Source: a virus | Virus record (IMG/VR): IMGVR_UViG_3300042922_000911 | Span: 31,823 to 95,822 of that record | Direction: 5' to 3' (one strand) | DNA: 64,000 bases | In this document: piece by piece, positions 31,555 through 39,645 of the stretch | Layout: every line of letters starts with the position of its first letter | Position numbering within the stretch: the first letter of the stretch is position 1 | The notes under the pieces: generated by a model | The model's input: only the letters and a program-made list of their open reading frames with translations | What the model was told of the DNA's origin: nothing | Database searches by the model: none | Program-made: the position numbers and the translations under genes

Positions 31555-33253
31555 GCTGCGTTACCTGAGCGTTTGCAGCGGCATCGAGGCGGCCACGGTG
31601 GCGTGGCACCCGCTCGGCTGGAAGCCCGTGGCCTTTTCCGAGATCGACAAGTTCCCGTGCGCCGTGTTGGCGCACCATTACCCCGATGTGCCCAACCTGG
31701 GCGACATGACGAAGATTCACGAAAGCGAGGTGTTCCGTGGGGCAGCTATCGATCTCTTGGTCGGCGGAACCCCCTGTCAGGCCTTCTCCGTCGCCGGCCT
31801 CCGAAAGGGATTGGCTGATCCGCGTGGTAACTTGGCGCTCGAGTTCCTTCGATTGGCTGACCTCAAGCGTCCCCGGTGGATTGTCTGGGAAAACGTCCCC
31901 GGTGTCCTGTCGAGCGCAGGAGGACGGGACTTTGGTTCCTTCCTCGGGGCGTTGGCTCAGCTCGGGTATGGGTTCGCCTACCGAGTGCTTGACGCTCAAT
32001 TCTTCGGAGTGGCCCAAAGACGCCGCCGTGTGTTTGTTGTCGGCTACCTTGGAGACTGGCGGCGTGCCGCAGCGGTACTTTTTGAGCGCGAATGCCTGCT
32101 CGGGCATCCTGCGCCGAGCCGAAAAGCGGGGCCGCACGCTGCCGCCGTTCCTGCTGATGGCCCTCGAGCAGACGGCAGCGGCCGGGGAAAAGGAAGCGAG
32201 CTGACGCAGGCGCTCACGGGCAGCTTTGGGACCGGCGGGCCGGATGCCGCTCACGCGCAGGCCGGGTGGCTGGTGCCCACGCTCGACGACCAGGCGCACG
32301 CGGGCGACACGATGCTGCCCGAGGTGACGCACACGCTGCGCGCCGACGGCTTCGACGCGAGCGAGGACGGCACGGGCCGCGGCACCCCGCTCGTTCCCGT
32401 GGGCCTGCCCGATACGGCCTACTGCATCACGGCGCGCGAGGGCAAGGGGCCGGATAGCGACGTGACGACGACGTTGGTGCCGGTTCCCTTCGACACCACG
32501 CAGCTCACCAACCCCAACAACCGGCAGAACCCACAGCCGGGCGCACCGTGTCATGCCCTCGCGTCGCACGCGCACCCCCCGGCGATCGCCTACTCGATTC
32601 AGGAGCGGGGCCGCGAGGCCGGGCGCGCGCTCGAGTGGAACGAAGACGTGTCGTATGCCCTCACGGCCCCCGCCGCTGGCGGCCGCGCGAGCGAGCGGCA
32701 AGTCGCCTTCGCGACGCCGGAAGAGCTGGACGGGGCGATCGCCGAGAATACGCCCGAGATCAGCGACCCCATCACGGCCAACGAGGGGCGCACTTACACG
32801 CATGAGGGAACCAACAACTTCCGGTTGCGGAACGTCGTGCCCGCCATGCCCGCCTACGGCGTCAGGACGGCCAACACGGGCAGCAACGGATGGGGCGTGG
32901 CCGAAGAGGCCATGCACACGCTCGACCTCGCGAGCCCCCACGCCGTCGGCTATCGGTTCGGCGTGCGCCGGCTGACCCCTCGGGAGTGCGAGCGGCTGCA
33001 AGGGTTCAGGGACGACTACACGCTGATTCCCGGCTGGCGCGCGAAGCCTGCGAGCCAGGAAGAGCGCGACGAGGTGGCCGCCTACCTGATGGCCGCAGGC
33101 CACCCCCTCGAGCAGGCGCGCGAGCTTGCCACCATGCCCGACGGCCCGCGCTACAAGGCCCTCGGGAACAGCATGGCCGTGCCGGTCATGGCCTACATCG
33201 GGCGCAGGATTGAAGAAGTCGAGGCGGCGATCGCCGCAGGGGAGGGGCAATGA
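31547..33253 (+). CDS. dcm: DNA C5-cytosine methyltransferase
   Basis: This 568-residue enzyme methylates cytosine at C5. Motif I is LRYLSVCSGIEAAT, motif IV GGTPCQAFSVAGL with catalytic C77, motif VI WENVPGV, and motif VIII QRRRRVFVVG. Motifs IX-X are LTPRECERLQGF and RYKALGNSMAVPVM. Between VIII and IX is a ~300-residue variable region, longer than in single-target enzymes, which could hold several target-recognition units. The catalytic core (about 31730-32090) has visibly different codon use from the flanks. No partner endonuclease was seen. It overlaps both neighbours, so it is part of the same operon. Confidence 0.9.
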   Translation: MPELRYLSVCSGIEAATVAWHPLGWKPVAFSEIDKFPCAVLAHHYPDVPNLGDMTKIHESEVFRGAAIDLLVGGTPCQAFSVAGLRKGLADPRGNLALEFLRLADLKRPRWIVWENVPGVLSSAGGRDFGSFLGALAQLGYGFAYRVLDAQFFGVAQRRRRVFVVGYLGDWRRAAAVLFERECLLGHPAPSRKAGPHAAAVPADGPRADGSGRGKGSELTQALTGSFGTGGPDAAHAQAGWLVPTLDDQAHAGDTMLPEVTHTLRADGFDASEDGTGRGTPLVPVGLPDTAYCITAREGKGPDSDVTTTLVPVPFDTTQLTNPNNRQNPQPGAPCHALASHAHPPAIAYSIQERGREAGRALEWNEDVSYALTAPAAGGRASERQVAFATPEELDGAIAENTPEISDPITANEGRTYTHEGTNNFRLRNVVPAMPAYGVRTANTGSNGWGVAEEAMHTLDLASPHAVGYRFGVRRLTPRECERLQGFRDDYTLIPGWRAKPASQEERDEVAAYLMAAGHPLEQARELATMPDGPRYKALGNSMAVPVMAYIGRRIEEVEAAIAAGEGQ

Positions 33254-33546
33254 TGGGTGCCGACATGTATCAGCTTCGCGTGAGCGACGACCTGGGCGCG
33301 ACGTGGCGCGACGTGGTGCCGGTGTTCTCGGTTCGCGTGGCGCGCGAGGCGGCTTTCTGCTACGCCGCCGGCCACCGCGACGCCCACGCCGACAGTCAGG
33401 ACGCCGCGATCGGGTTCTTGGCCCCCGCGCTCGTCTTTGAGCTCGTCAAGGACGGCATCAGCCGGGCGATCGCCCCCCTCGAGCTGCCGCGCAACGCCCG
33501 CGACGTGTGGGAGTGCGACGACCCGGCGGCCGTCGTGGTGAGCTGA
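33250..33546 (+). CDS. hypothetical protein
   Basis: This 98-residue protein is coupled to the methyltransferase by an ATGA overlap. MYQLRVSDDLGATWRDVVPVFSVRVAREAAF suggests a small alpha-beta fold. There are no cysteine motifs or membrane segment. Function unknown. Confidence 0.5.
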   Translation: MMGADMYQLRVSDDLGATWRDVVPVFSVRVAREAAFCYAAGHRDAHADSQDAAIGFLAPALVFELVKDGISRAIAPLELPRNARDVWECDDPAAVVVS

Positions 33547-33547
33547 C

Positions 33548-33802
33548 ATGGACTTGTTCACGCCGCTCAACGGCTCCATGTTGCAGCTCGCCGAGAACAT
33601 CAGCGATCGCGACCACGCCGAGGGCTTCGCGAAAGCGTGGTTCGCGGGCTACTCGCTCGCCTGGACGCTCTACCACCACGGCGGCCGGGAGAACGCCCCG
33701 GCCCCGGCGGATATGAGCTTTGAGCTGCGCCCCCGCAAGGCGGGCGAGGGCGAGGTGCAATCCTTCGCCCTCAAGCCGACGGTTGCGCTCGAGGGGGATT
33801 AG
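33548..33802 (+). CDS. hypothetical protein
   Basis: This 84-residue protein starts one base after the previous stop. It begins MDLFTPLNGSMLQLAENISD, and an amphipathic helix (HAEGFAKAWFAGYSLAWTLYHH) occupies residues ~20-45. No family recognised. It lies just upstream of the putative small terminase. Confidence 0.5.
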   Translation: MDLFTPLNGSMLQLAENISDRDHAEGFAKAWFAGYSLAWTLYHHGGRENAPAPADMSFELRPRKAGEGEVQSFALKPTVALEGD

Positions 33803-33805
33803 CCC

Positions 33806-34756
33806 ATGGGCCGCGTGAACCCCGAAGAGCAAGCGAAGCGCGTCGCGACGGTCGTCGCCATGATGCAAAAGGCCGTCAAGGAAGGCCGCAAGGTCAAGCC
33901 GGATGCCGTCGCGCAGGCGATCGGCGTCAGCGCGCCCACGGCCCGCAAGCTGATCGAGGCGGCCGAGCGGATCGTCGGCACCAACGCCATGGCCGAAATG
34001 ATAGTCAAGAAGCACCGAGAGCCCGGCCCCGCGCCGAAGGCCTCGACCCCGCCTGTTACACAGGAGAAACCAGCCAAGGGCAAGCCGGGCCGCAAGCCCA
34101 AGGGCGTTACACAGGAAGACCGGGACGCGGCGATCGCCGTCGAGGCCGAGGTCGTGCCCCCGGCCAAGGGCGGGAAGCTGGTCGCCCTGGACGGCGGCAA
34201 GAAGGGCAGGAAGGGCGCTCGCGAGCCGGTCGAGGACAAGGGGCACGGCTCGCAGACCGTCGCGCTCCCCGCGGGCGTCACCTCGTCGGGCGTGCCGGCC
34301 GAGCTGCGGGACACGCCTTTCGAGATTCCGGTGCAGCTCGTCGCCATCACGCAGCGATTGAACGCCATGATGGACCGCGCCGAGCTCGACTTGCAGATCA
34401 TGCGTACCTGGGTCTTCGGCAACCCCGAGGGCCAGCGCGTGCCGGGTATGTGCGAGGGCTGCGGGGAGGACTACGCCCGCGCGTTTCCCGATCGCCCCAT
34501 GTCGATGTTCGGCCCCGCCGGCACGCCGACGGACGTTGCGAACATGTACAAGACCTTCACCTCGATCGTGAAGGAGGTGACGAAGGCCCTCGAAACCCAC
34601 AACGACGTGCAGGCGACGTTCTTCACGCTGCAACAGCTCGAGCGGTTCATGGACGACACCGCGCGCGCCGTGCGTGACGTGTGCCCACAGCACGCGCAGG
34701 CGATCGCCGCGAAGATCCGCGAATACCAGATGGAGTACCGCTCCAATGGCCGTTAG
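33806..34756 (+). CDS. probable terminase small subunit
   Basis: This 316-residue protein directly precedes the large terminase. Residues ~28-55 (KVKPDAVAQAIGVSAPTARKLIEAAE) form a helix-turn-helix suited to recognising the packaging site. A basic, lysine/proline-rich linker follows (KGKPGRKPKG, AT-hook-like), and the C-terminal ~160 residues are helical, as in small terminase oligomerisation domains. CEGCGEDYARAF may add a metal site. Two TTACACAGGA copies (34056, 34107) encode VTQE in the linker. Assignment rests on position and the helix-turn-helix. Confidence 0.55.
   Translation: MGRVNPEEQAKRVATVVAMMQKAVKEGRKVKPDAVAQAIGVSAPTARKLIEAAERIVGTNAMAEMIVKKHREPGPAPKASTPPVTQEKPAKGKPGRKPKGVTQEDRDAAIAVEAEVVPPAKGGKLVALDGGKKGRKGAREPVEDKGHGSQTVALPAGVTSSGVPAELRDTPFEIPVQLVAITQRLNAMMDRAELDLQIMRTWVFGNPEGQRVPGMCEGCGEDYARAFPDRPMSMFGPAGTPTDVANMYKTFTSIVKEVTKALETHNDVQATFFTLQQLERFMDDTARAVRDVCPQHAQAIAAKIREYQMEYRSNGR
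34056..34117 (+). repeat. two TTACACAGGA copies in the small-terminase linker
   Basis: Direct copies at 34056-34065 and 34107-34117, both in the frame that reads VTQE, flank a KPGRKPKG basic segment. Confidence 0.8.
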
Positions 34757-34770
34757 GAAGCCGGGCAACT

Positions 34771-36852
34771 ATGGCAGTTAGGAAGACGATCGACCCTGAC
34801 GAGGCTTACACGCGCTTCGCCAACAAGCTCGAGGCGGGCTTAGACCGCACGGGCGAGGTCGTGTCGCTCGTCGAGTTTTTCGAGGGCAAGGAATGGGCGG
34901 GCATGCGCCTGCGCCCCCGGCAACGCCTGCTTTCCAAGGTAATCGACAACGCGGTTAACTTCCGGCCGCTCGAAACCGACATGGCCGTGATCCGGCTCGA
35001 CGAGCAGCACGCGCCCAAGGGCTACAACGCGGATAAGTTTGAGGCCGTCATGCCTCACTGTACCTGTCGCGACGCCGACGGCTACGTGCTGTATGACGAG
35101 CTGGCCGACTACGAACACATGAAGGCGCGCAAAAACGAGTACGCGCGCATTTACGAGAACCTGGACCCTGATTCCGACGACCCGGTGACGATCGTCCTGA
35201 TCATCGGCCGTGGTGGCGGCAAAACCACATGGTCGGCGGGCGTGGCGGGGCACCAGGCGCACCGGGTTCTCTCGCATGACGACCCGCACGGCCTGTTCGA
35301 CCTCGAAAAGCTGAAACCGCTTGCGATTCAGAACGTCGCGACGGCCAAGAAGCAGGCCAACGAGTTCTTTCAGGCGTTCATCAGCCTCATTCGGCGCATC
35401 AAGTGGTTTGACGGGCGCTATCGCCCGCCGACCGCTGATCTCGTCGAGTTCTCCGACGACCTCGCGGCCGAAAAGTCCTCGAGCAACAGCAAATCGGGCC
35501 GTGGCCGCGATACGGTCGTCTACATTCACGACGAGATCGCCTTCTCCGACAAGACCGACGGCCCGCGAAGCGACAAGGCGCTCTTCGACGCCATCTATTC
35601 GGCCGTCAAGACCCGCGCCAAGGGCAAGGGCATCGTGCTTGTGTTCAGCTCCCCGGCAGAGGCCGACGGCGTGCTGTACGAGCTGTACAGCCAAGCCGAG
35701 CGCGGCTTGCTGGAAAACAGCATTGTGGTTCAGATTGCGAGCTGGGAGATCATTCCCGGCGAAACCAAAGACACCTACAAGGCGCAGTACCGGCGGGATG
35801 AAGACGTGGCCGACGCCGAGTTCGGCGCGCAGTTCTACCGGGGCGCTAAGAACCTGCTGCCCTTCGTGCGCGACAAGTTCGCCTCGATGGAGGGGCATTA
35901 CCGGGCGATCGCCGGGTCGTCGTTCCCGCTGGCCTTCAATTGGGTCGAGGCGATCGACGAGGACACGCTTGCCCATTGGGGCCGGAAGCTGAAAGTCGAG
36001 CGCAAGGGCTACGAGAGCGCCGAGCAGTACCGCGTCAAGGTTGCCGAGGCGCTATTCAAGTGGTGGCGCAAGTTCCCGCGCACCATCCATATCGACACGT
36101 CGGAAGGCAGCGATCGCACCGCGCTCGTCATGTGCCACGTCAGGGGCGGGCGCGTGTGCGTTGACCTCGTTCGGGCGTGGGATCGCGAGGTCGGCTATAC
36201 CCTCGAGCTGGTGCCCTTCGTGAAGATGCTCGCGAGCTACCTCGACGTTCAACAGGTCAGCTTCGACCAGTTCGCCTCGATCCAGGCCAAACAGGACTTG
36301 GAAGAGGCCGGGCTGAACGTCATCAAAATGCAGTTCACGGCCCAAACGAACGACGCGATCGCCCGCAATATACGTCAGGTCGTGCTTGAAGACCGGCTCG
36401 CCATGTACCCGATTCCCGAAGAGCTGCGCGATCGCATTCCGCGCCTGCTGGATTCGGGCGAGCCATGGGACGAGGATTCGACGCTGTGGCCCTACGTGAG
36501 CGCCTACATTCTGCGCGAGGAAATGGCCGTCGCCAAGAAGACCATGAAAGGCCGTCTGATCGCCGCCGAGGCCCCCACGGCCGGCATGACGCAGACCGAC
36601 GACACGCTCGACGCGCTCATGGCCTGCGTCTACCAGGCGATCGACCTCGCGGGCGGCGCGGCCAACTTCTTCACCATCCCGCGCACCGCCGCGGGCCTGG
36701 GCGAAGACGACGAGCTGCCCGAGAACCGTCGCCCCGGCCGCGAGCTCGTCGAGGTGGAATGCCCCCACCACGGCGGCCGCGTCCTCGTTGACCCCACGGA
36801 TCGGATCGTGGCCTGCCCCGAGTGCGGCCACGGCATCCAGACCCGCATGTGA
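34771..36852 (+). CDS. terL: terminase large subunit
   Basis: This 693-residue packaging motor has Walker A GRGGGKT near residue 146, Walker B VVYIHDE near 250, and a motif III-like VFSSPAE coupling segment near 292. A C-terminal RNase H-like nuclease follows (HIDTSEGSDRTALVMCHV around 445; VSFDQFASIQ; DTLDALMACV near 615). It ends in a zinc ribbon, CPHHGG...CPECGHG, which is an extra feature for TerL. The chosen ATG is the one in MAVRKTIDPDEAY. A near-duplicate of its start (ATGGCCGTTAGGAAG at 34746) lies 25 bases upstream, out of frame. Confidence 0.9.
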   Translation: MAVRKTIDPDEAYTRFANKLEAGLDRTGEVVSLVEFFEGKEWAGMRLRPRQRLLSKVIDNAVNFRPLETDMAVIRLDEQHAPKGYNADKFEAVMPHCTCRDADGYVLYDELADYEHMKARKNEYARIYENLDPDSDDPVTIVLIIGRGGGKTTWSAGVAGHQAHRVLSHDDPHGLFDLEKLKPLAIQNVATAKKQANEFFQAFISLIRRIKWFDGRYRPPTADLVEFSDDLAAEKSSSNSKSGRGRDTVVYIHDEIAFSDKTDGPRSDKALFDAIYSAVKTRAKGKGIVLVFSSPAEADGVLYELYSQAERGLLENSIVVQIASWEIIPGETKDTYKAQYRRDEDVADAEFGAQFYRGAKNLLPFVRDKFASMEGHYRAIAGSSFPLAFNWVEAIDEDTLAHWGRKLKVERKGYESAEQYRVKVAEALFKWWRKFPRTIHIDTSEGSDRTALVMCHVRGGRVCVDLVRAWDREVGYTLELVPFVKMLASYLDVQQVSFDQFASIQAKQDLEEAGLNVIKMQFTAQTNDAIARNIRQVVLEDRLAMYPIPEELRDRIPRLLDSGEPWDEDSTLWPYVSAYILREEMAVAKKTMKGRLIAAEAPTAGMTQTDDTLDALMACVYQAIDLAGGAANFFTIPRTAAGLGEDDELPENRRPGRELVEVECPHHGGRVLVDPTDRIVACPECGHGIQTRM

Positions 36853-36879
36853 CCCCCCTGCCCTTAACAGGAGAACACC

Positions 36880-37254
36880 ATGAACACCCTGCAAACCCCG
36901 ATTGACACGCAGTTTGAACGCTTCCACGCCGCGAACCCGCGTGTGTTTGAGGTCTTCGTGCAATGCGCGCTCGAGGACGTGGCCGACGGCAAGGCCCCGC
37001 GCGCCAACAGCATCTTTGAGCGCATGCGCGACGACCTGACGCTCAGCACGACCGGCGCACCGTTCAAGCTCCCCAACAACCTGCGCTCGCGGTACGCGCG
37101 CCTCGCCATGGTCGAGTGCCCCGAGCTGGCCGGTGCGTTCAAGATCGCCCGGCTCAAGGCCGACCCCGACGAGCTCGGGTCGCTGGCCGAGGCGATCGCA
37201 CAGGAAGCGAGCATCAATGGTGCTTGCGCCGCCGAGGGTGACGCCCATGCGTAG
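36880..37254 (+). CDS. conserved phage protein, paralogue of 41181-41624
   Basis: This 124-residue protein contains FERFHAANPRVFEVFVQCALE, SIFERMRDDLTL and NNLRSRYARLAMVECPE. The same signature recurs in the protein at 41181. This looks like a widespread small phage family of unknown role, possibly DNA-binding given its basic helical pattern. It has an AACAGGAGAA ribosome site 10 bases before the ATG. Confidence 0.6.
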   Translation: MNTLQTPIDTQFERFHAANPRVFEVFVQCALEDVADGKAPRANSIFERMRDDLTLSTTGAPFKLPNNLRSRYARLAMVECPELAGAFKIARLKADPDELGSLAEAIAQEASINGACAAEGDAHA

Positions 37255-37468
37255 GGCCTGCCAACTGTGCCCCACGGGCCGGGCGTGGGCCTGGGCGACC
37301 CTTTGCTCGAGGTGCGCGGGCATCCGGCGGCAGCTCGGCGCGTCCTACCCGCGCCGGCCGTGGTGGCCGATCGCCGTCGCGGCCGGGCTGCTGGCCCTGA
37401 ACGTCGGCCTGGTCGTGTGGGCCGTGTCGGTGCCGCCGGCCGCGCCTACGGTGCCCCATGCCCCGTGA
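37247..37468 (+). CDS. small zinc-motif membrane protein
   Basis: This 73-residue protein overlaps the preceding gene by eight bases. CQLCPTGRAWAWATLCSRC near the N-terminus could bind zinc, and WWPIAVAAGLLALNVGLVVW at residues ~41-60 is one membrane segment. Layout is a cytosolic zinc head and a membrane anchor. Function unknown. Confidence 0.5.
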   Translation: MRRACQLCPTGRAWAWATLCSRCAGIRRQLGASYPRRPWWPIAVAAGLLALNVGLVVWAVSVPPAAPTVPHAP

Positions 37469-37595
37469 GGCGATCGCCCCGCCAGCGCGTGACCCGCTCG
37501 CGTGCCCGGCGTGTGGGCATAGCCCGGTGCATTCGTACTACGGCAAGAGCTGCCCCGATTGCGGGTGGCGCGAAAGGGGCCTCCCCGACGAATGA
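37458..37595 (+). CDS. tiny zinc-ribbon protein
   Basis: This 45-residue protein, read from ATG 37458 to TGA 37593-37595, is dominated by LACPACGHSPVHSYYGKS followed by CPDCGWRE, a clean two-knuckle zinc ribbon. It overlaps the gene before it. Such mini-ribbons often partner with larger nucleic-acid proteins. Confidence 0.55.
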   Translation: MPREAIAPPARDPLACPACGHSPVHSYYGKSCPDCGWRERGLPDE

Positions 37596-37833
37596 GCGCA
37601 AGAACGCCGGGCGACGCCGATCGCGCGGCGTTCTGACGTTCGGCCCCCGAATGAGCATATATAGAAAAGGCCTGTTGTCTCGGCTGTCGATGTTACACAG
37701 GAAAGTTACAAATCGTTGTGCTGTGTGCCCTAGCGGATATGTGTGGTGGCGGATATTATGGGGAAGTCAGGCGAGGTTGTTGCCCCGCCCGGCAGGCCAC
37801 CACAACCCCTTATCTAAATGGAGGACACCCCTT
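37596..37833. other. intergenic leader with -10-like box and repeat copy
   Basis: This 238-base gap contains one TTACACAGGAA (37693-37703), an AT-rich TATATAG near 37657, a TATTAT at 37754-37759 and the leader phrase GGCCACCACAACCCCTTA at 37795-37812. The lower GC and leader phrase suggest a promoter here; no clear -35 is visible. Confidence 0.4.
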
Positions 37834-38463
37834 ATGTCTATCCGTACTGCTCACGGGCGCGTCGATTCGACCACCGTCAAGTTCCCTATCAACCCGAGCT
37901 TCCAGCTCATGGCCGGTTCCGGCAAGTCGGTTCATTTCGTTCACGACGACGGCGTTTACCTCGCCTGTTGGCTCGACCCCAAGGACAAGCCGCTGATCGT
38001 TCGCGCCACCGACGACGGCGGCATGGAAGCCGGTTACGGCGACGACTTCGGCGAAGACCTCGGCCCGCTGACCATCCCCGAGGGCGCGACCGAGTTTCAT
38101 ATCACCGTGACCGAAACCCACATCAAGTCTGAGTGGTACGGTAACTTCGGCCCCGCGCCCGCGAAGGCTCTAAAGGGCCTGATCGCCCCGAGCGGCCCGA
38201 GCGCCCCCGGCAAGACCCTCAAGACCGTTGCCGAGCGCGACTTGATCGTGCTGCACAAGACCAAGACCGTGAACGGCATTCCCGGCGTCGATGTGCTTTA
38301 CGTGCAGGTCAAGGGCCGCGACGCCAAGGGCCTGATTGAAGGCTACATCACCAACAAGGAAACCAAGGGCGCGTTGAAGCGCGGGACGCTCGTCAAGGTC
38401 GCCGACAAGGACGTGTTCAGCCACAAGCCCGGCCACTTCAAGCCCGCCCCGGCCGCGAAGTAG
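37834..38463 (+). CDS. hypothetical protein with internal leader/promoter region
   Basis: This 209-residue protein has its own upstream region and a GGAGGACACC ribosome site, and its clean codon use suggests good expression. The N-terminal half is beta-rich (VHFVHDDGVYLACWLDPKDKPLIVRATDD). The C-terminal half has a strand-loop pattern KTVNGIPGVDVLYVQVKGRD and a basic end. No family recognised. Confidence 0.55.
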   Translation: MSIRTAHGRVDSTTVKFPINPSFQLMAGSGKSVHFVHDDGVYLACWLDPKDKPLIVRATDDGGMEAGYGDDFGEDLGPLTIPEGATEFHITVTETHIKSEWYGNFGPAPAKALKGLIAPSGPSAPGKTLKTVAERDLIVLHKTKTVNGIPGVDVLYVQVKGRDAKGLIEGYITNKETKGALKRGTLVKVADKDVFSHKPGHFKPAPAAK

Positions 38464-38476
38464 GGAGGGCACGACC

Positions 38477-38824
38477 ATGATCCTGACCGACTACACGATC
38501 ACGCTCGACCTGACCGACACCCGCGAAACCGCCATCAGCGCCACGATCGAGGGCAAGGCGATCGACATGTACGGTCGCCCCAAGCAAACCGGCGCGAACG
38601 GCGTCGAAACGTGGGATTTCTTCGGGGCGATCACCGCCATTCCGACGCCCGACGGCGCGGCCGTCACTTGGTACGCGAACAACCAAGGCGCGCAAAACAA
38701 GCTATACGAGCTTTTCAGCCACGCGCTTAGCTGGACGATGGACGACCCCACGCAGCCCGCGCCCCACGCGCAGGCCAGCGGCAACGCCCCGGCGATCGCC
38801 CCCAAGGAGGCCCGCCATGTCTAA
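38477..38824 (+). CDS. hypothetical protein
   Basis: This 115-residue protein has AGGGAGGGC upstream. The opening MILTDYTITLDLTDTRETAISATIEG is a beta-strand run, then FFGAITAIPTPDGAAVTWY, and a proline/alanine tail. Unknown function. It overlaps the next gene by eight bases. Confidence 0.5.
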   Translation: MILTDYTITLDLTDTRETAISATIEGKAIDMYGRPKQTGANGVETWDFFGAITAIPTPDGAAVTWYANNQGAQNKLYELFSHALSWTMDDPTQPAPHAQASGNAPAIAPKEARHV

Positions 38825-39233
38825 TGCCTTCCCCTCGCTGGTCGGCGGCAACCCCGCCGACAGCCCCGTGACCGACGGCGATCGCCCCGTCGTGCGGGGG
38901 CCGCTTCGCCCCGGCCGCTTCGCCCTCAACGTCTGGGACGGCCCCTCAGACCCCGACTTTGCGGGCTTCACCGACGACACCAAAGACGAGTACGGCAACC
39001 CCCGCGTATTCTACACCCGCGAACAGGCCGACGCGCTCTGCAATTGGCTCGTCGGCCCCGACTACGGCGCAAACGTGCATTTTAATGAGACTTTCGACTT
39101 CTACATGGTCGCGCTCGATCCCGACATTGAAGGCTCTGAATCGATCTACCCGCCCACGACCTTCGGCGGCACCAAGTATTACGCCGTCCTGAGCGATTGC
39201 GCTTGGGAAGAGAGAGAGGCCCCCCATGCGTAA
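38817..39233 (+). CDS. hypothetical protein
   Basis: This 138-residue protein begins MSNAFPSLVGGNPADSP and contains DEYGNPRVFYTREQADALCNWL, an alpha-beta pattern without known motifs. It overlaps both neighbours by eight bases, indicating coupled translation in a string of small genes. Confidence 0.5.
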   Translation: MSNAFPSLVGGNPADSPVTDGDRPVVRGPLRPGRFALNVWDGPSDPDFAGFTDDTKDEYGNPRVFYTREQADALCNWLVGPDYGANVHFNETFDFYMVALDPDIEGSESIYPPTTFGGTKYYAVLSDCAWEEREAPHA

Positions 39234-39645
39234 CCCCGCCCTTCCGTTCCCCGAGTGCTACGACGCCGCGCTCGACCAGCTCGGCACGGCCGCGACCCCG
39301 GCCCTCGTCGCTGCGTTCAACAGCATCCAGCGCGAACAGCTCGCGCTCAACTTCCCCGGCGGCGACCCCGGCGAGGAAATGGTCGGGCGCTTCCTCGACG
39401 ACGGCTTCGGTCAGCCCCGGTGGCTGCGGTGGCTCGACGAGGCCGACGCCGCCACGGGCTTCGGCGTCAAGGAGTGGGAAGGCCGCGAGGAAGACCACGC
39501 CGAGGGCTGGAACCACGGCAAGGGCGACCACAAGCGGGGCGATCGCGACCTCGACGTGTGGGGGCGTGACGGGGCGTATGCCTCGGGCTACCGGGCAGGC
39601 TGGACAGCGGCCGACGAAGCGGCCAAGGGGGCAGCGCAGGCATGA
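39226..39645 (+). CDS. hypothetical acidic protein
   Basis: This 139-residue protein is rich in tryptophan, histidine and acidic residues in its second half (WEGREEDHAEGWNHGKGDHK). The histidine/acidic run could bind metal. There is no family match by eye. It is coupled to both neighbours. Confidence 0.5.
   Translation: MRNPALPFPECYDAALDQLGTAATPALVAAFNSIQREQLALNFPGGDPGEEMVGRFLDDGFGQPRWLRWLDEADAATGFGVKEWEGREEDHAEGWNHGKGDHKRGDRDLDVWGRDGAYASGYRAGWTAADEAAKGAAQA

Noticed and set aside
37592-37636. Short frame MSARTPGDADRAAF between the zinc ribbon and 37834.
   Set aside because: It is 14 residues, overlaps the previous stop and has no support beyond an ATG.
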